DNA of 64,000 nt from Cephalopachus bancanus (Eukaryota; Chordata; Mammalia; Primates; Tarsiidae), in contig JAPVLO010000404.1 of assembly GCA_027257055.1 (NCBI GenBank), forward strand, positions 186,001 through 250,000, read 5' to 3'. The notes beneath the pieces were generated by a model. It was not told the origin of the DNA. It saw nothing but the letters and a program-made list of their open reading frames with translations, and did not search any database. A program made the translations under genes and the position numbers. Every line of letters begins with the position of its first letter. The first letter of the stretch is position 1. Positions 46,100-56,754 of this stretch are shown piece after piece.

Positions 46100-46660
46100 T
46101 ATGGACAAGGGGAGGGGCCAAAAAATCCTGGAATTATCTTTTGGAGGGCAGGCCCCTTGTAGTACAGGCTTCCCCGCTTAGGTAAGTGTTCTAGGAACCC
46201 GTAGGCATCGATGTCCCAACTGGTGTTGTTGTGAGAGGCTGCATTCAGCTTCAGGGGATTTTTTTTGTGGGGGAGATTCTTCAACACATTTGCCAGTTTC
46301 ATGATGAGTGATTTATGAGCACGCCTGCCCACACCATGCTTAGTGCTCAGCAGTTTTTGAACAAAAATGGCATGACCCCCATGTCCCACCCTCCCTATGC
46401 ACCTGATCTCACCCCGAGCGCCTTTCCGAGCACCTTTTTTTTCTCCCCCCGGACGAAAGAAGTCCTCAAAGGAAATGTTTTGCCAAAGTAGAAGAGGTGA
46501 GACAAAAAAAAGCTGAAGAACTCAAAGACATCATAATTGATGAGTTCGAAGGTGTACTGCATCAAACAGAGAGTATTTTGAAGGTGACTGAAGTTTAAAC
46601 ATAGAAGAATAAATGCACAATATTTTATAAATACATTTTATTTTGGGAGGGTCCCCCGTA
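46100..46660 (+). mobile_element. Mariner family A, internally deleted copy 3
   Basis: Left end TATGGACAAGGGGAGGGGCC, right end GGAGGGTCCCCCGTA. The + strand retains PPYAPDL- and EVRQKKAEELKDI-like pieces and the end TTTGAAGGTGACTGAAG. A further deletion removes part of the C-terminal segment around 46545. The 134-codon reverse frame is a shadow. Confidence 0.75.
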
Positions 46661-47072
46661 AACGTGTCCATAATACCATATTGGAGGGATGATGAGGTGC
46701 CATCGTGGAAGCACCTTATTTTTGCCAGTGGTGGCCCTGAAAGGCTACAGTGAGGACATGATCTTTCTGGGTGGGCCTCGAAGGATGCGTTCATCAGGTT
46801 GCCTGGGTAGAAGGAATGCAGTTAGTCAAAGTATGGCAGCATTCAAGAACGGGGGACTTTAGCGGTTGAGGACATGGCTTGCCAAGGCAGAGTTATGGAG
46901 AGGAGAGGCTGGAGGCAAAGCTGAACCCATTCTACATGCGGAGGTTGTTTAATATTCACAGTAAACAAAGATTCAGACACAGTGGATGGGGCGTGGGTCC
47001 CGACAGTCTCATCTTTTGATCGGATCCCTTTGCACGGATCGATTAGAATGTGCTTCTTTCTTGTGTTTTTAG

Positions 47073-47152
47073 GTGGCCAACACGCAGATATTCCAGCTTC
47101 AGTTTCATACTGGATTCATACCACTGGACACAACAGTCTTAAAGTTCACCAA
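47073..47152 (+). CDS. DNAJC6: DNAJC6 (auxilin) coding exon 8 of 14, C2 domain
   Basis: This 80-bp exon encodes VANTQIFQLQFHTGF through TTVLKFTK in the C2 domain. The acceptor is TTTTTAG and the donor GTACGT. The second residue is Ala where I recall Thr in human, a mild substitution. An antisense-oriented Alu begins about 140 bases downstream of the donor. Confidence 0.95.
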
Positions 47153-47292
47153 GTACGTACTGCTTGGGCTGGAAGTCAGCTGCCATCGGTGCAGCTGTGA
47201 AGGGTAGAGGCTCCGTGGCACCACGCAAGGGCACCCCCAGAAGCCTCTGTGTCAGCAGCACAGAGAGGCTGGGTGCACTTTATTTTTCTTTT

Positions 47293-47586
47293 CTATTCTT
47301 TTTTTTTGAGTCAGAGTCTCACTCTGTTGCCCAGACTGGAGTGCAGTGGCTGCTCCCGGCCACCGCAGCCTCGACCTGCTGGGCTCCGGCGATCCTTCCG
47401 CCTCAACCTTCCAAGTAGCTGGAACCACAGGCGCACGCTATCACGCCCGGCTAATTTATTTATTTATTGTAGACATGAGGTCTCACCAAGTTGCCAGGGC
47501 TGGTCTCGAACCCGTAGGCTCAGGCACTCCTTTCACCTCGGCCTCCCAAAGTGGTGGGATTATGGGTGTGAGCCACCATGCCCGGC
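47293..47586 (-). mobile_element. Alu, full length, antisense, near an exon
   Basis: T tail, GAGTCAGAGTCTCACTCTG, GC-rich dimer to CCACCATGCCCGGC. It sits next to a short L1 3' end, and both lie between the repeats GGCTGGGTGCACTTTA (about 47269) and GGCTGGGCGCACTTTA (about 47661). Confidence 0.9.
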
Positions 47587-47657
47587 TTTTTTCTTTATTA
47601 TAAAGATGTGGGTACACAATTCAGGGTTAGGTATACAAATGTTCATTATGCAGGTAC
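47587..47657 (-). mobile_element. LINE-1 3' end, about 60 bases (L1 copy e)
   Basis: TATAAAGATGTGGGTACACA and AGGGTTAGGTATACAAATGT are the same L1 3' terminus as copies a-d, cut off at GCAGGTACC. The Alu lies in its T tail, so it is probably the later insertion. Confidence 0.8.
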
Positions 47658-48375
47658 CGGGCTGGGCGCACTTTAAAACTTTCAGCTGGATATGATTTGT
47701 CTTGAGAAGTGCAAAGGGAGCAAAGACTTCAAATAGAGAGGTCTAAGATTCTATGTGCAGGGACAAGAGTAAACAAAGAGGGAACAAAGTATCCCTCCTT
47801 TTGATCCTTTGCACCTTTGTATCCCCTTGTGTTTGGTGGAAGCCGCAGGGCGGGCAGTTTCTTCAGTCATATTCATCAGTCATACAGTATGAGCAGTGGC
47901 GCATCAGAACGGATGCCCGGCTGCAGCACTGACACAGGGTCTGCAGGGTGCCTGCGCACCAGACGCTAACCTGTATCACAGTGTGGTCGAGGGAGCTCAG
48001 GGGGACGGCTGAAACCACAGGGGTGGGGAGGATAGGGGGGCAGGATAGGAGTGGGCGTTCCAGGGCCCAGGTGGGTAGGCCTATGTCACTGTTCTAACAG
48101 TGGTTTTGCCATGCCAGCAAATACTGGCCAGATAGATCAGCCCTGCTTCCTGGAGTGCTTTTTCATGCTGTAGCATCCAAATTCGTTGAGCAGGCATCGT
48201 TTTCTTTTTTTCCCTAGATTAAGAAAAGGAAACTCAGACACATAAAATAACTTATGCAGTTATGATTGATTCTTCCTTAGACACAAATCTCAGAGTTCAC
48301 CTAAGAGGGTTTTTGTGCTGAACATCATACTGGTTTCCTTGTTTTTCACTTTTTTTTTTTTTAATCCCTATTTAG

Positions 48376-48569
48376 GCCTGAGTTGGACGCGTGCGACGTA
48401 CCAGAAAAATATCCTCAGCTATTTCAGGTGACACTGGATGTGGAGTTACAGCCCCATGACAAAGCAGTGGACTTAACACCTCCGTGGGAGCATTACTGCA
48501 CAAAAGATGTCAATCCCAGCATCCTCTTCTCCTCTCACCAGGAACATCAAGACACACTGGCCCTAGGAG
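48376..48569 (+). CDS. DNAJC6: DNAJC6 (auxilin) coding exon 9 of 14, end of C2 domain
   Basis: This exon encodes PELDACDVPEKYPQLFQ through HQEHQDTLALGG. It ends the C2 domain (QVTLDVELQPHDKAVDLTPPW) and opens the linker toward the clathrin-binding region (VNPSILFSSHQE). The acceptor follows a long T tract (TTTAG) and the donor is GTAGGA. The residues AVDL differ slightly from the VIDL I recall in human. Confidence 0.95.
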
Positions 48570-48692
48570 GTAGGAGTCCGCGGGTGGTTTGGTTTTCCAG
48601 AACAGAGTGGTTTAGTTTTCCAGAGCATGTTAGTCATCACATGGACTTATTTCCTGTGTTTCATGGATGCTGTCTGGCCTTTTGTCTTGCAG

Positions 48693-48773
48693 GACAGGCT
48701 CAAGGAGATATCCCTCCAGACAACCCCAGGCACGCTGGACAAGGCGGCTTCTTTGCCTCTCTCTGTTGGCAAG
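48693..48773 (+). CDS. DNAJC6: DNAJC6 (auxilin) coding exon 10 of 14
   Basis: This 81-bp exon lies only 123 bases after the previous one and encodes QAQGDIPPDNPRHAGQGG followed by FFASLCWQ. The acceptor is TTGCAG and the donor GTACTT. It belongs to the flexible linker after the C2 domain. The motif QAQGDIPP replaces the QAPIDIPP I recall in human, a local divergence in a weakly constrained linker. Confidence 0.94.
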
Positions 48774-49151
48774 GTACTTCCACGCCTTTCTTTAGCTACA
48801 CGTTTTGATGATTGAGTGGTGTGTTTCTTCTATAAAGATGGTTAGCCCCAGGAGCAGCACTTGGAAGCCATCCAAGCTCCTCCTTGTTTCATACTCTTTC
48901 CACTTATCCTTCTTCAAACCGGGCAACTTCCACACTTTCAACTCCACAGATGCTCTTGGACTGATGCAAAAGGCCATTTTAAGTTGAATCCTTCTTTCAC
49001 TGTGTCTGCTGTGTGTTGGCTCACACCTTCCTGGGTTGATGGATAAGTGTGATGTTTCTAGAATTTCCTTTTAGGCTGCTGACAATATGAAGAGGTTAAC
49101 AAAGGACTCTGTCTCCTGCTTTCGACTAAATATTCTACAATACAAAATCAG

Positions 49152-49447
49152 GGCTGGGTGCGATGCCTCATGCCTAGAATCCCCCGGTGTTTTGAGATGC
49201 CGAGGTGGGAGAGTTGCTTGAGGCCAGGAGTTCGAGACCAGCCTGGTCAACATAGGGAGACTCTGTGTGAGGCACATGCCTGTAGTCCTAACTGCTTGGG
49301 AGACTGAGACCAGAGGATCGCCTGAGCCCAGGAGTTATAGGTTACAGTGAGCTATCGTTGTACCACTGCACTTCAGCCTGGGCAACACAGCAAAACCCTA
49401 TGGAAGGAGGGGAATGGGAAAAAGAGAGGGAGAAAGAGAGAAAGAAA
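49152..49447 (+). mobile_element. Alu, sense, old
   Basis: GGCTGGGTGCGATGCCTCAT start, a central deletion (TCTGTGTGAGGCACATGCC), and a decayed GA-rich tail. Higher divergence than most copies. Confidence 0.8.
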
Positions 49448-49845
49448 GTAGTATAACTCCTAGACCACTTAGCAGGACAGAACTGATCTTACCTTGGTAT
49501 GAGGAAGGCAAACAGCAGAGACTTGGCCTATGTTTCTGCTACTTGCTTTAAGAACTATAGCAGAAATCAGGGCTTGATCACTGCATCCATTTCTCTCAAA
49601 CTTCTAGATATTTTCAGAATCCTTCCTGGCATAACACTTCCAACTGCAGCCACCAGTAGACTGGCCTTGGCATCCTGATCCATACCCTCTGGGCATCCTT
49701 GCCCCAGAGCTGGTAGAGGTTATTTGCAAGGTTTAGTGTAGAATTGAGTAGTCAGGGCTCTGTGTGGAGGGGGTGGGCAGCTGACTTTGGGGCTGGTCTA
49801 TTCAAAATTCTCTCTGTTGACCTTCCTCTGATATATGAATATTTT

Positions 49846-50153
49846 TATTTTATTTTTTATTTTTTTTGAGTTGGAGTCTCACTCTGTTGCTCAGACTGCA
49901 GTGCAGTGGCCGTTCCTGGCCACCGCAGCCTCGACCTGCTGGGCTCTGGCGATCCTTCCGTCTCAGCCTTCCAAGTAGCTGGAATTACAGGCGCGCGCTA
50001 CTACGCCTGGCTAATTTTTTTTTTTTTTTTAATTTGTTGTAGAGATGAGGTCTCGCCAAGTTGCCCAGGCGGGTCTTGAACCCACGGGCTCGGGCAATCC
50101 ACTCACCTCGGCTTCCCAAAGTGCGGGATTACAAGCTGAGCCACCGAGCCTGG
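49846..50153 (-). mobile_element. Alu, full length, antisense, with target duplication
   Basis: T/A tail, GAGTTGGAGTCTCACTCTG, ending GAGCCTGGCTG. Repeats CTGATATATGAATAT and CTGATGTATGAATAT flank it. The mid-element poly-T linker is long (about 20). Confidence 0.9.
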
Positions 50154-51139
50154 CTGATGTATGAATATAAGACCGTATCTCATTGCCTATAGAAGTTTTC
50201 AACGTCTGGTAGAAAAAAATGTTCGCAAAGTTTCTTTGAACTGAAAGGCTGACTTCAGAATTTTCATTTAAGAACTGGGACTAGCAACTTCCCAGATGCT
50301 GGAAAACCCAGTGATGCCTGGACAGCAGGTGGATTTCTCAGCCCCTCTCGACTTTCCTTACCTCTTGTCTTTCTCACAGGAAGGGCTTTTACTAAAACGC
50401 CACTCTTACCTCTCCATTGCCATTTCATAATTTAATGAATAACTGAGAAATAATTCCTGCAGACTCTGAAACAGGCGTTAGCACAGATGTGCATCTGAAC
50501 CTCTCAGGGCTGGATGTGTTTAGGAAGGCAGAACTGTCTGGATTTTAGAAAGGTGGTACAGTACATAAACTATATAGCCCTGAACATCCCCAGTGGCATC
50601 TCAGGCAACAACCTATAGTCAAACACTAATATTTCTGCAGTAAAACATATGCATGATAACTCCCAGAGAGATAAATAATGTATTTTCAAATCTGTTCCAG
50701 TCAGTTTTCTACCAACTGAGTTGATGCCCAACTTAGGAAAGCCTTTCCCTTTCAACGCATTCGTGCTGTTTAGAATGGTGGACAGAGGGTGTGATCTGGG
50801 CTTGATTTGGAAGGTGGGCACACCCCACATTAAGTAACCCATTTTCTTGGGAAGCTCTGCCTCAAGAAGGCCTGGAAAGTCGCTCCTTCCCCAGGAAAGT
50901 TCTCATTCCCGCTGACCACGCTGTGTTACAAGTATCTGCTTGCCGCTTGGTATAAGGACCATGCAGTGCTTCTCCCCCTCACTAGGTATGTGCTGCACCT
51001 TGGCTCCAGGCTGTGGGAGGGCAGCTTTGCTTTTGGCTACAGATTACCAGGAGAAGCCAAAGATAGTGAGAGGTGACAAGCAGATAAAGTTGACAACCCC
51101 CACCCCCCAAAGCACCTGGCATAGTGCCCAAAAACACCT

Positions 51140-51335
51140 AACACTTAGGTACTGTTGCTATTGATTGGAGGACTTGACAATACCATCTCATGTAATTCTC
51201 ACAGTAGCCCATGAATTTGGTACAGTGTACTGCTCTCATTTTGCTGAGGAGGAGACCAGGGCACAGAGATGTAAAGTAACTAGCCCAGTGTCACAGAGCC
51301 AGTGAGTAGTGGAGCCGGGATTCCATCCCAGGCTG
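51140..51335. repeat. MIR SINE
   Basis: AATTCTCACAGTAGCCCATG, GAGGAGACCAGGGCACAGAG and AGTAACTAGCCCAGTGTCAC. Confidence 0.65.
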
Positions 51336-51554
51336 TCTGGCTCCTGAGTTCCACTCCTTACCCCTATGCTGTCCTGCCTCTCAGATGCTGAGCAAATGGT
51401 GGTTGAATATAATGTGCAATACCCCTATTGGTAAGGCTGCAAAAGCGCTGTTTGCCCTGGGCTGAATTCCTCTCTCTTTCTGGAATTATATAGCAAAACC
51501 CAATAGTGCTGTAGTCAGAAGCTAACCGTTTATGGGTGCACTGGCCTTCCGCAG

Positions 51555-51989
51555 ATCAGAAATCAGAGAAGTCATTCTGTGAAGAGGACCACGCTGCCCT
51601 GGTGAATCAGGAAAGTGAGCAATCAGATGATGAACTTCTGACTCTTTCCAGTCCACATGGTAATGCCAACGGTGACCGGCATCATGGGGTCAAGAAGCCC
51701 AGCAAAAAGCTGCAGGAGCCAGCTGCCGCCCCACCCCCTGAGGACGTGGACCTTCTGGGCCTGGAAGGGTCGGCAGTGAGTAAGAGCTTCTCTCCGCCAG
51801 CAGCGCCCCCCACCAACTCCGAGCTCCTGAGCGACCTGTTTGGGGGTGCAGGTGCAGCTGGCCCTGCCCAGGCTGGACAGTCAGGCATGGATGACGTGTT
51901 TCATGCTGGTGGACCTGCGTCTGCCCAGTCAACACCACGCCGGTCTGCCACCTCCGCCTCCGCGTCTCCGACCCTGAGAGCAGGAGAAG
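51555..51989 (+). CDS. DNAJC6: DNAJC6 (auxilin) coding exon 11 of 14, clathrin/AP2-binding region
   Basis: The largest exon in the window (435 bp, 144 full codons) begins DQKSEKSFCEEDHAALV and ends SPTLRAGEG. It is low complexity: acidic at the start (SEQSDDELLTLSS), then rich in Pro, Ala, Gly and Ser. It carries leucine-rich adaptor/clathrin-type motifs (DVDLLGLEG, ELLSDLFGG). In auxilin this disordered region binds clathrin and AP2. The acceptor is CCGCAG and the donor GTAACT. Local GC content is clearly higher than in the flanking introns. Confidence 0.95.
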
Positions 51990-54900
51990 GTAACTGTCTT
52001 CTTATCGCACGTGCCTCTTAGTCTTGAGTTATAGTCTTTGGACCGAGCAGCCACTGCGATTGAACCTTCCTAATAAACTAGACTTTTCTGGCTTCTGAAA
52101 GGTCTATGTCTTCATTTAAATAGAGAGCGCAAGAGAAAATAGAAATACTGTCCATTTTGGTAGGATGGCAAGGTAGTACAAGAGTGGATATTTGAGCTTC
52201 ACACTATATTTATAATTTTCTTTTTTCAGGATTTCAGTTTCTGAGCAGCTTTAGTTACTTCTGATTGGAGATGTAGATTGATGAATTATTATTTATAAGA
52301 GCTAATATTTATGGAGTACTTACTGTTTCCCAGACATGGAATTTAGCACTAAACATGATGTGATTCCTATAAAAACCCAGTAAGTAAGTGCTATTCTTAT
52401 CCCCCTTTTAGAGTTGAGGAAGTGGAGGCTTAGAGCTCTATTAGCAGTGTAAGTTTCTATGGCCGTAATGTGTGGGGCCACGGTTCAAAACACGGCCATT
52501 GACTCTGGAGTGTTTCCTCCATTTTCCTGTGATGCCCTCCTGGAACTGTAGTTTTCTGAATAAACTTTGGCGATGCAGAGGAGTGACTGGTGACTTCAAA
52601 ATGTGTTTAAGTGAGTCTTGCCAGCAGCACAGCTGACAAGAGCAGAGGGAGCAGGGAAGGAGAAGAACCCCACGGGCCCAGTGAGTCTCACTCTGCTCAA
52701 AGCCGCCCACTCAACCCTTCTCTGACTGGTCATCCACAGTTTTTTGACATTTACAGGACAGTGTAGCTGAGCAAGCAGAGATCCATTTCAGCTTTTGAAG
52801 AACCAGCTCAAACCAACTGCCCCTTATTGTCACCATTAACCAAGATATACCACTTTAGGAAGGCTAAAGAGAAATGTCTCAGCTCTTCAGTATACTGGAG
52901 TATACTGCAGGGCCTTTCTTCCCCAAGCTTACCCTTCACTTCTCAGAGGGCTCTGGGCTGGCCTTGATTTGTGGTGGTTCAACTGGAGCGTCTTTTATGA
53001 GTAGGTCTCAGAATCAAAAAGTTTATAGGGGTTGAGGCTTAAGTTCCTACATTAGTTACTGGTGCAGCTGGGGTATGAACTCAGGTGCCTAGTCAAGGTT
53101 ATTTCCTCTCTACTTTTTTCCATCTGACTTGCCGAAGTGAAAAAAACCTCTGTCAGGAAACAAGATATCCTCAGGACCCAAGGGAGACTAGTACTTGATG
53201 GGTGCATTTTGAGACCATACACCTTGTGTTGTTAAACCCGAGACTCTAATCAGAGAGAGAGAGAGAGACCACAAAGAGCCAGCTCCGATGCAAACACACG
53301 AGGGTCTTTATTCAGGCTCGAGTCTGGGCTCACGCATGAAGCCCGTAGAGGCTTCATGGACCAGAGCCCTGATTCACAATGGAAAGCAGTTTTTATGCAC
53401 AATTACAGAGGGAGGGGAAAGAACTTTAAACTTGATTTTACATGATTGGGTAATTTCTCCTAATGGGTACGGGAACGCTTGGTATTGGTTGGTGCCTTTC
53501 ATGGGCTGTAACCTGACTGCTCGTGATTGACAGAAACCCACTTAACGGGCAGAGTGGAATGTCAGATAAGTTAGGTCCATACAGTCACTGCGTATAAAGT
53601 AACCTGAGCAGGAAGGTAAAGGGTTACATTAGCCCTTTAAGTTTGCTGATCTACCCTGAGGTATGCTTAGGAAAGCTTGTTTGCTTAACATTTACATAAC
53701 ATAACATGGTCATTATGGGACAACAAAAGCCAAACTTAACAAAGTTTTAAATATGAATGCTGCAAACACATACAGTGAATGTGGGGTAGAAATTCATATA
53801 GTACTAATCTGGGAATTTATAAAATATCACAAACGTCTTAGAGCAAGGCGGTTTTTTTAAAAGTCCTTGATCCCTTCAGGTTTGCATAGCCACTGCATGT
53901 AAATTAACACTGGCATGGAAGCAGGTGGTTTAAATCAATATAAAGCCCACCTAGCAAGCAGCTAGGGCCTCAGAGTCTACTGTGATAGGAAAGGAATGTC
54001 TGAAAGGGGCTTATCGCTTTAACATTTACATCCCGTTGTAAAAGCAGAAGTCAGCATGGCAATTGGAACTGACAATGCTTAACCTAAGAGTTCTAAATAC
54101 AAACACCACTTAAGACATTTTATATAACTACACAATCAGTCACTACCCGGCACCCAACATATGCCTAATTCTACGGAGTCTGAGGTAGGATTTAAAGTAC
54201 TAAGATTTCATAAAGTACAATGAACATGAGGTAGGAATACACAAAATATATAGTAAACATGAGGTGGGATATATGAAATATAGTGAACTAAACACTACTT
54301 TTACAGCAAGTATGCTTTTTAAGTTTCTTGGTTTCTTGGGTCTCTCAATAGCATGCTCTTAACCTAAGTCTATTATTGTCCTCTCAGTGTGACTTCCAAT
54401 GATCTCCTTCATCATACTCCCATGCAGAGAATTGTATTCCAGTGCCAGCACTAGAAGGGGCTTAGACATCAGTTAATTCTGTGCTGCAGGTTATAGACAG
54501 TGAAACCGAGGCCTAGATATATTGGTTGACCTGCCCGAGGATACCTAGTAGACTAGTGGCAGACCCAGATCCAGAATGCCACTATTCTGTCACCCGAGAG
54601 GAAATAGAAAGAATACCAAACATAGAGTTAAAGGACTAGATTTGAATCCCAGGACCAACATTTAACTATCTGTGTCACCTTATTGAAAAACCTTAACCTT
54701 TTTATAGTTATAAAATTGGAATAATACTTGTCAGTATTGTTATGAAGGCTAAATTTTGAGCTCTTGTGGTATTAGGCAGTGTTAGTTATTGGAGAATGCC
54801 TCTAATTTAACACAAATTAATACTTAAAATGTACTAAGTAACAGTAAGAAGGGATAAGGCTAGTTGACACATAAATCCTACTCTTAAAACCCGGGTAGAA

Positions 54901-55267
54901 TACACAGTTTAAGGAATATTCAACCAGTGATGCCTCCACTGGCATAACGCTCTCCTAACATCATGTGTGCTCGTGTAGTGGCTGTGGTATCAACTGGGTG
55001 GTTCACCCAACAGATAATGCAGACTGCTTCTTTGTCTACAAAGATGGGATTATTCACGTGTGTCAGAGATTTTGGGGAGGGGTGTCTGTTGTTAGCCATG
55101 CAGGAAGTTTTGAGGCTAGGATGGGCACATTGAGAGGCCAGGAGGCATGCAGAATCCTGATCTTTCAAGCATTTGTTCTGAGGCCAGACAATAGTGACAG
55201 TTCTTCAGTAGTTAGTGAATGAATGAACTCATCGGACAAATAAGTGCATTTCCCCATTGTTTCCTAG
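51990..55267 (+). other. DNAJC6: DNAJC6 intron, 3.3 kb
   Basis: Contains a candidate LTR (53225 onward) and MIR-like pieces near 52300-52440 and 54470-54760. The rest appears unique. Confidence 0.85.
53225..54310 (-). mobile_element. Candidate endogenous retrovirus solo LTR, antisense
   Basis: Read on the reverse strand the terminal part has a polyadenylation signal (CCTGAATAAAGACCCTCGTG), a T/GT-rich stretch with GTGGTCTCTCTCTC, and an end in AACAACA, like an R-U5 region. Upstream there are loosely repeated blocks with TGTAAATGTTAA-type motifs. The far boundary is uncertain. No retroviral coding sequence is visible. Confidence 0.5.
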
Positions 55268-55402
55268 CTGCCACTTTTGACCCATTTGGAGCACCTTCTA
55301 AGCTATCAGGGCAGGATTTGCTGGGTTCTTTTCTGAGTACATCCAATGCTTCCAGTGACCCCTTTCTCCAACCTACAAGAAGTCCTTCACCCACAGTGCA
55401 CG
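55268..55402 (+). CDS. DNAJC6: DNAJC6 (auxilin) coding exon 12 of 14, DPF motifs
   Basis: This exon encodes AATFDPFGAPSKLSGQD followed by LLGSFLSTSNASSDPFLQ, then PTRSPSPTVH. It contains two DPF motifs, the short peptides that dock on the AP2 alpha-appendage, and a DLLGSF stretch. The acceptor is CCTAG and the donor GTAAGG. It enters and leaves in the same phase as exons 11, 13 and 14, so exons 12 or 13 could be skipped without breaking the frame. Confidence 0.95.
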
Positions 55403-56265
55403 GTAAGGAAGTATTTTATATTGGGTATGGTGGAACATAGTTTTCCACAAGATGTCAATCGGTGCTCAGATATAAAATATCCCATGGATACTTTTTCTTA
55501 AAGAAAAGGTTACATCGTGCATCTCTCTTTTGGAAATTCACATCCCCACGAACATATTAAAAGCTCTGGGGTGTCTTACGAAAATGAAGCCTGCTTCACT
55601 TTGTTTCACTCAGCTTTCCTAAAATGGACTTGACTGTGGAATTCTTTGTTGCATTAGCACTACATGGACAAGATTGCAAAGTCACCATTGATTGTAGGAT
55701 GTATCATTATTTTATGTACCAATGAAAAAGAAAGAAACGTGGCACTTTTAAATGATTGGAAGATGTGTCCTGGTTGGACAGATGATCTTTGAAACATGGA
55801 AGAGTATGTCTTAAATTAATACAGTATATTTGTATTTCACAAAATTAGCATTCCACAGAACAAAGCTTGGGATGTGACAGCCACTAGCGACACATGGTTG
55901 TTGAGTACTTGAACTGTGGCTAGTCTGGTTTGAGGTATGTTCCAAATATAGAATGCATACCAGATTTCAAAGCTTAGTACAAAAAGAGAATGTCAAATAT
56001 CTCACTAATGCTCTTTTGATTATGTGTTAAAATAATACTTTGAGTATATCAGGTTAAATATAATACATTATTAAAATTAATTCCACTAGTGTCTTTTTAC
56101 TTGTTTTAGCTGATAACTACTAGGAAACTTAAAATTACATATGTGGCCCAAATTATATTTTTACGTTAGAGAAGCTTAGGTTGCAAAGAAAGAATAGTAA
56201 CCTAACGTGCATTTTTAAGTGCAAAAGTGTATCATTTTGCTGACACTGATTAAAACTGGAGCTCT

Positions 56266-56383
56266 GGGCAATCCCCTGGGGTCCCCTTCAGCTCTGGGAG
56301 CTTTTCTGTCCTCTCAATGAATCCTGCTTTCTTAACAAAACAAAACAAAACAAAACAAAACAAAAACAAAAAAGCAAAACAAA
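56266..56383 (+). mobile_element. TINE-like short LTR-derived retroposon, copy 4
   Basis: GGGCAATCCCCTGGGGTCCC, CTCTGGGAGCTTTTCTGTCC, TCTCAATGAATCCTGC then a long (AAAAC)n tail. The polyadenylation hexamer has mutated to AATGAA. No clear target duplication; the expanded tail hides the right edge. Confidence 0.8.
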
Positions 56384-56754
56384 CATGGCCTTCTGGCCAT
56401 GACCTAGAAGGCAGCTAATGGCTGAAGGCACCCTGAGCTTGCTTGGAGAACACAGTCCAGGCATCAGCTTGACTTTAGGAAGCCATGCCAATGCAAAAGG
56501 AAGAGTTCTGCAACGCAGGTCAGATGGAATTTGACTCAAAAGAGGTATCGGCTCAGGAGCAACCTTTCTGGGTGATTTCCAGCTGTTTAAAATGGCCCCA
56601 CAGGACAGCATACAAGAAACTCACCTCTCCCCCATGAGCTGTGCCCACTTAAGAGAGTCTCCTGATTGGATGTTGATTACCTGTGGGAGAAAAGATGCAA
56701 GCATATAAGTTAGAGTTATGTTTGCTCACTCATTTATAATGTAAGTTATCTCAT

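Larger units (their letters stand above)
44804..47072 (+). other. DNAJC6: DNAJC6 intron, 2.3 kb
   Basis: Contains an old L1 split by a younger L1 and mariner copy A3. A MIR-like stretch lies near 44930-45060, and 46680-47070 is unique. Confidence 0.85.
47153..48375 (+). other. DNAJC6: DNAJC6 intron, 1.2 kb
   Basis: Alu and a short L1 end occupy 47285-47657; 47660-48375 is unique with a poly-T tract before the acceptor. Confidence 0.85.
48774..51554 (+). other. DNAJC6: DNAJC6 intron, 2.8 kb
   Basis: Two Alus and a MIR; unique at 48780-49150, 49450-49830 and 50160-51130. Confidence 0.85.

Noticed and set aside
45985..46389. Reverse 134-codon frame similar to one at 28690-29100
   Set aside because: The similarity is real, but because both overlie mariner family A; the true transposase reading is on the + strand.
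51536..51554. Extension of auxilin exon 11 upstream to an in-frame ATG
   Set aside because: The acceptor CCGCAG at 51549-51554 and exact phase match with exon 10 make this an internal exon; the ATG is intronic.
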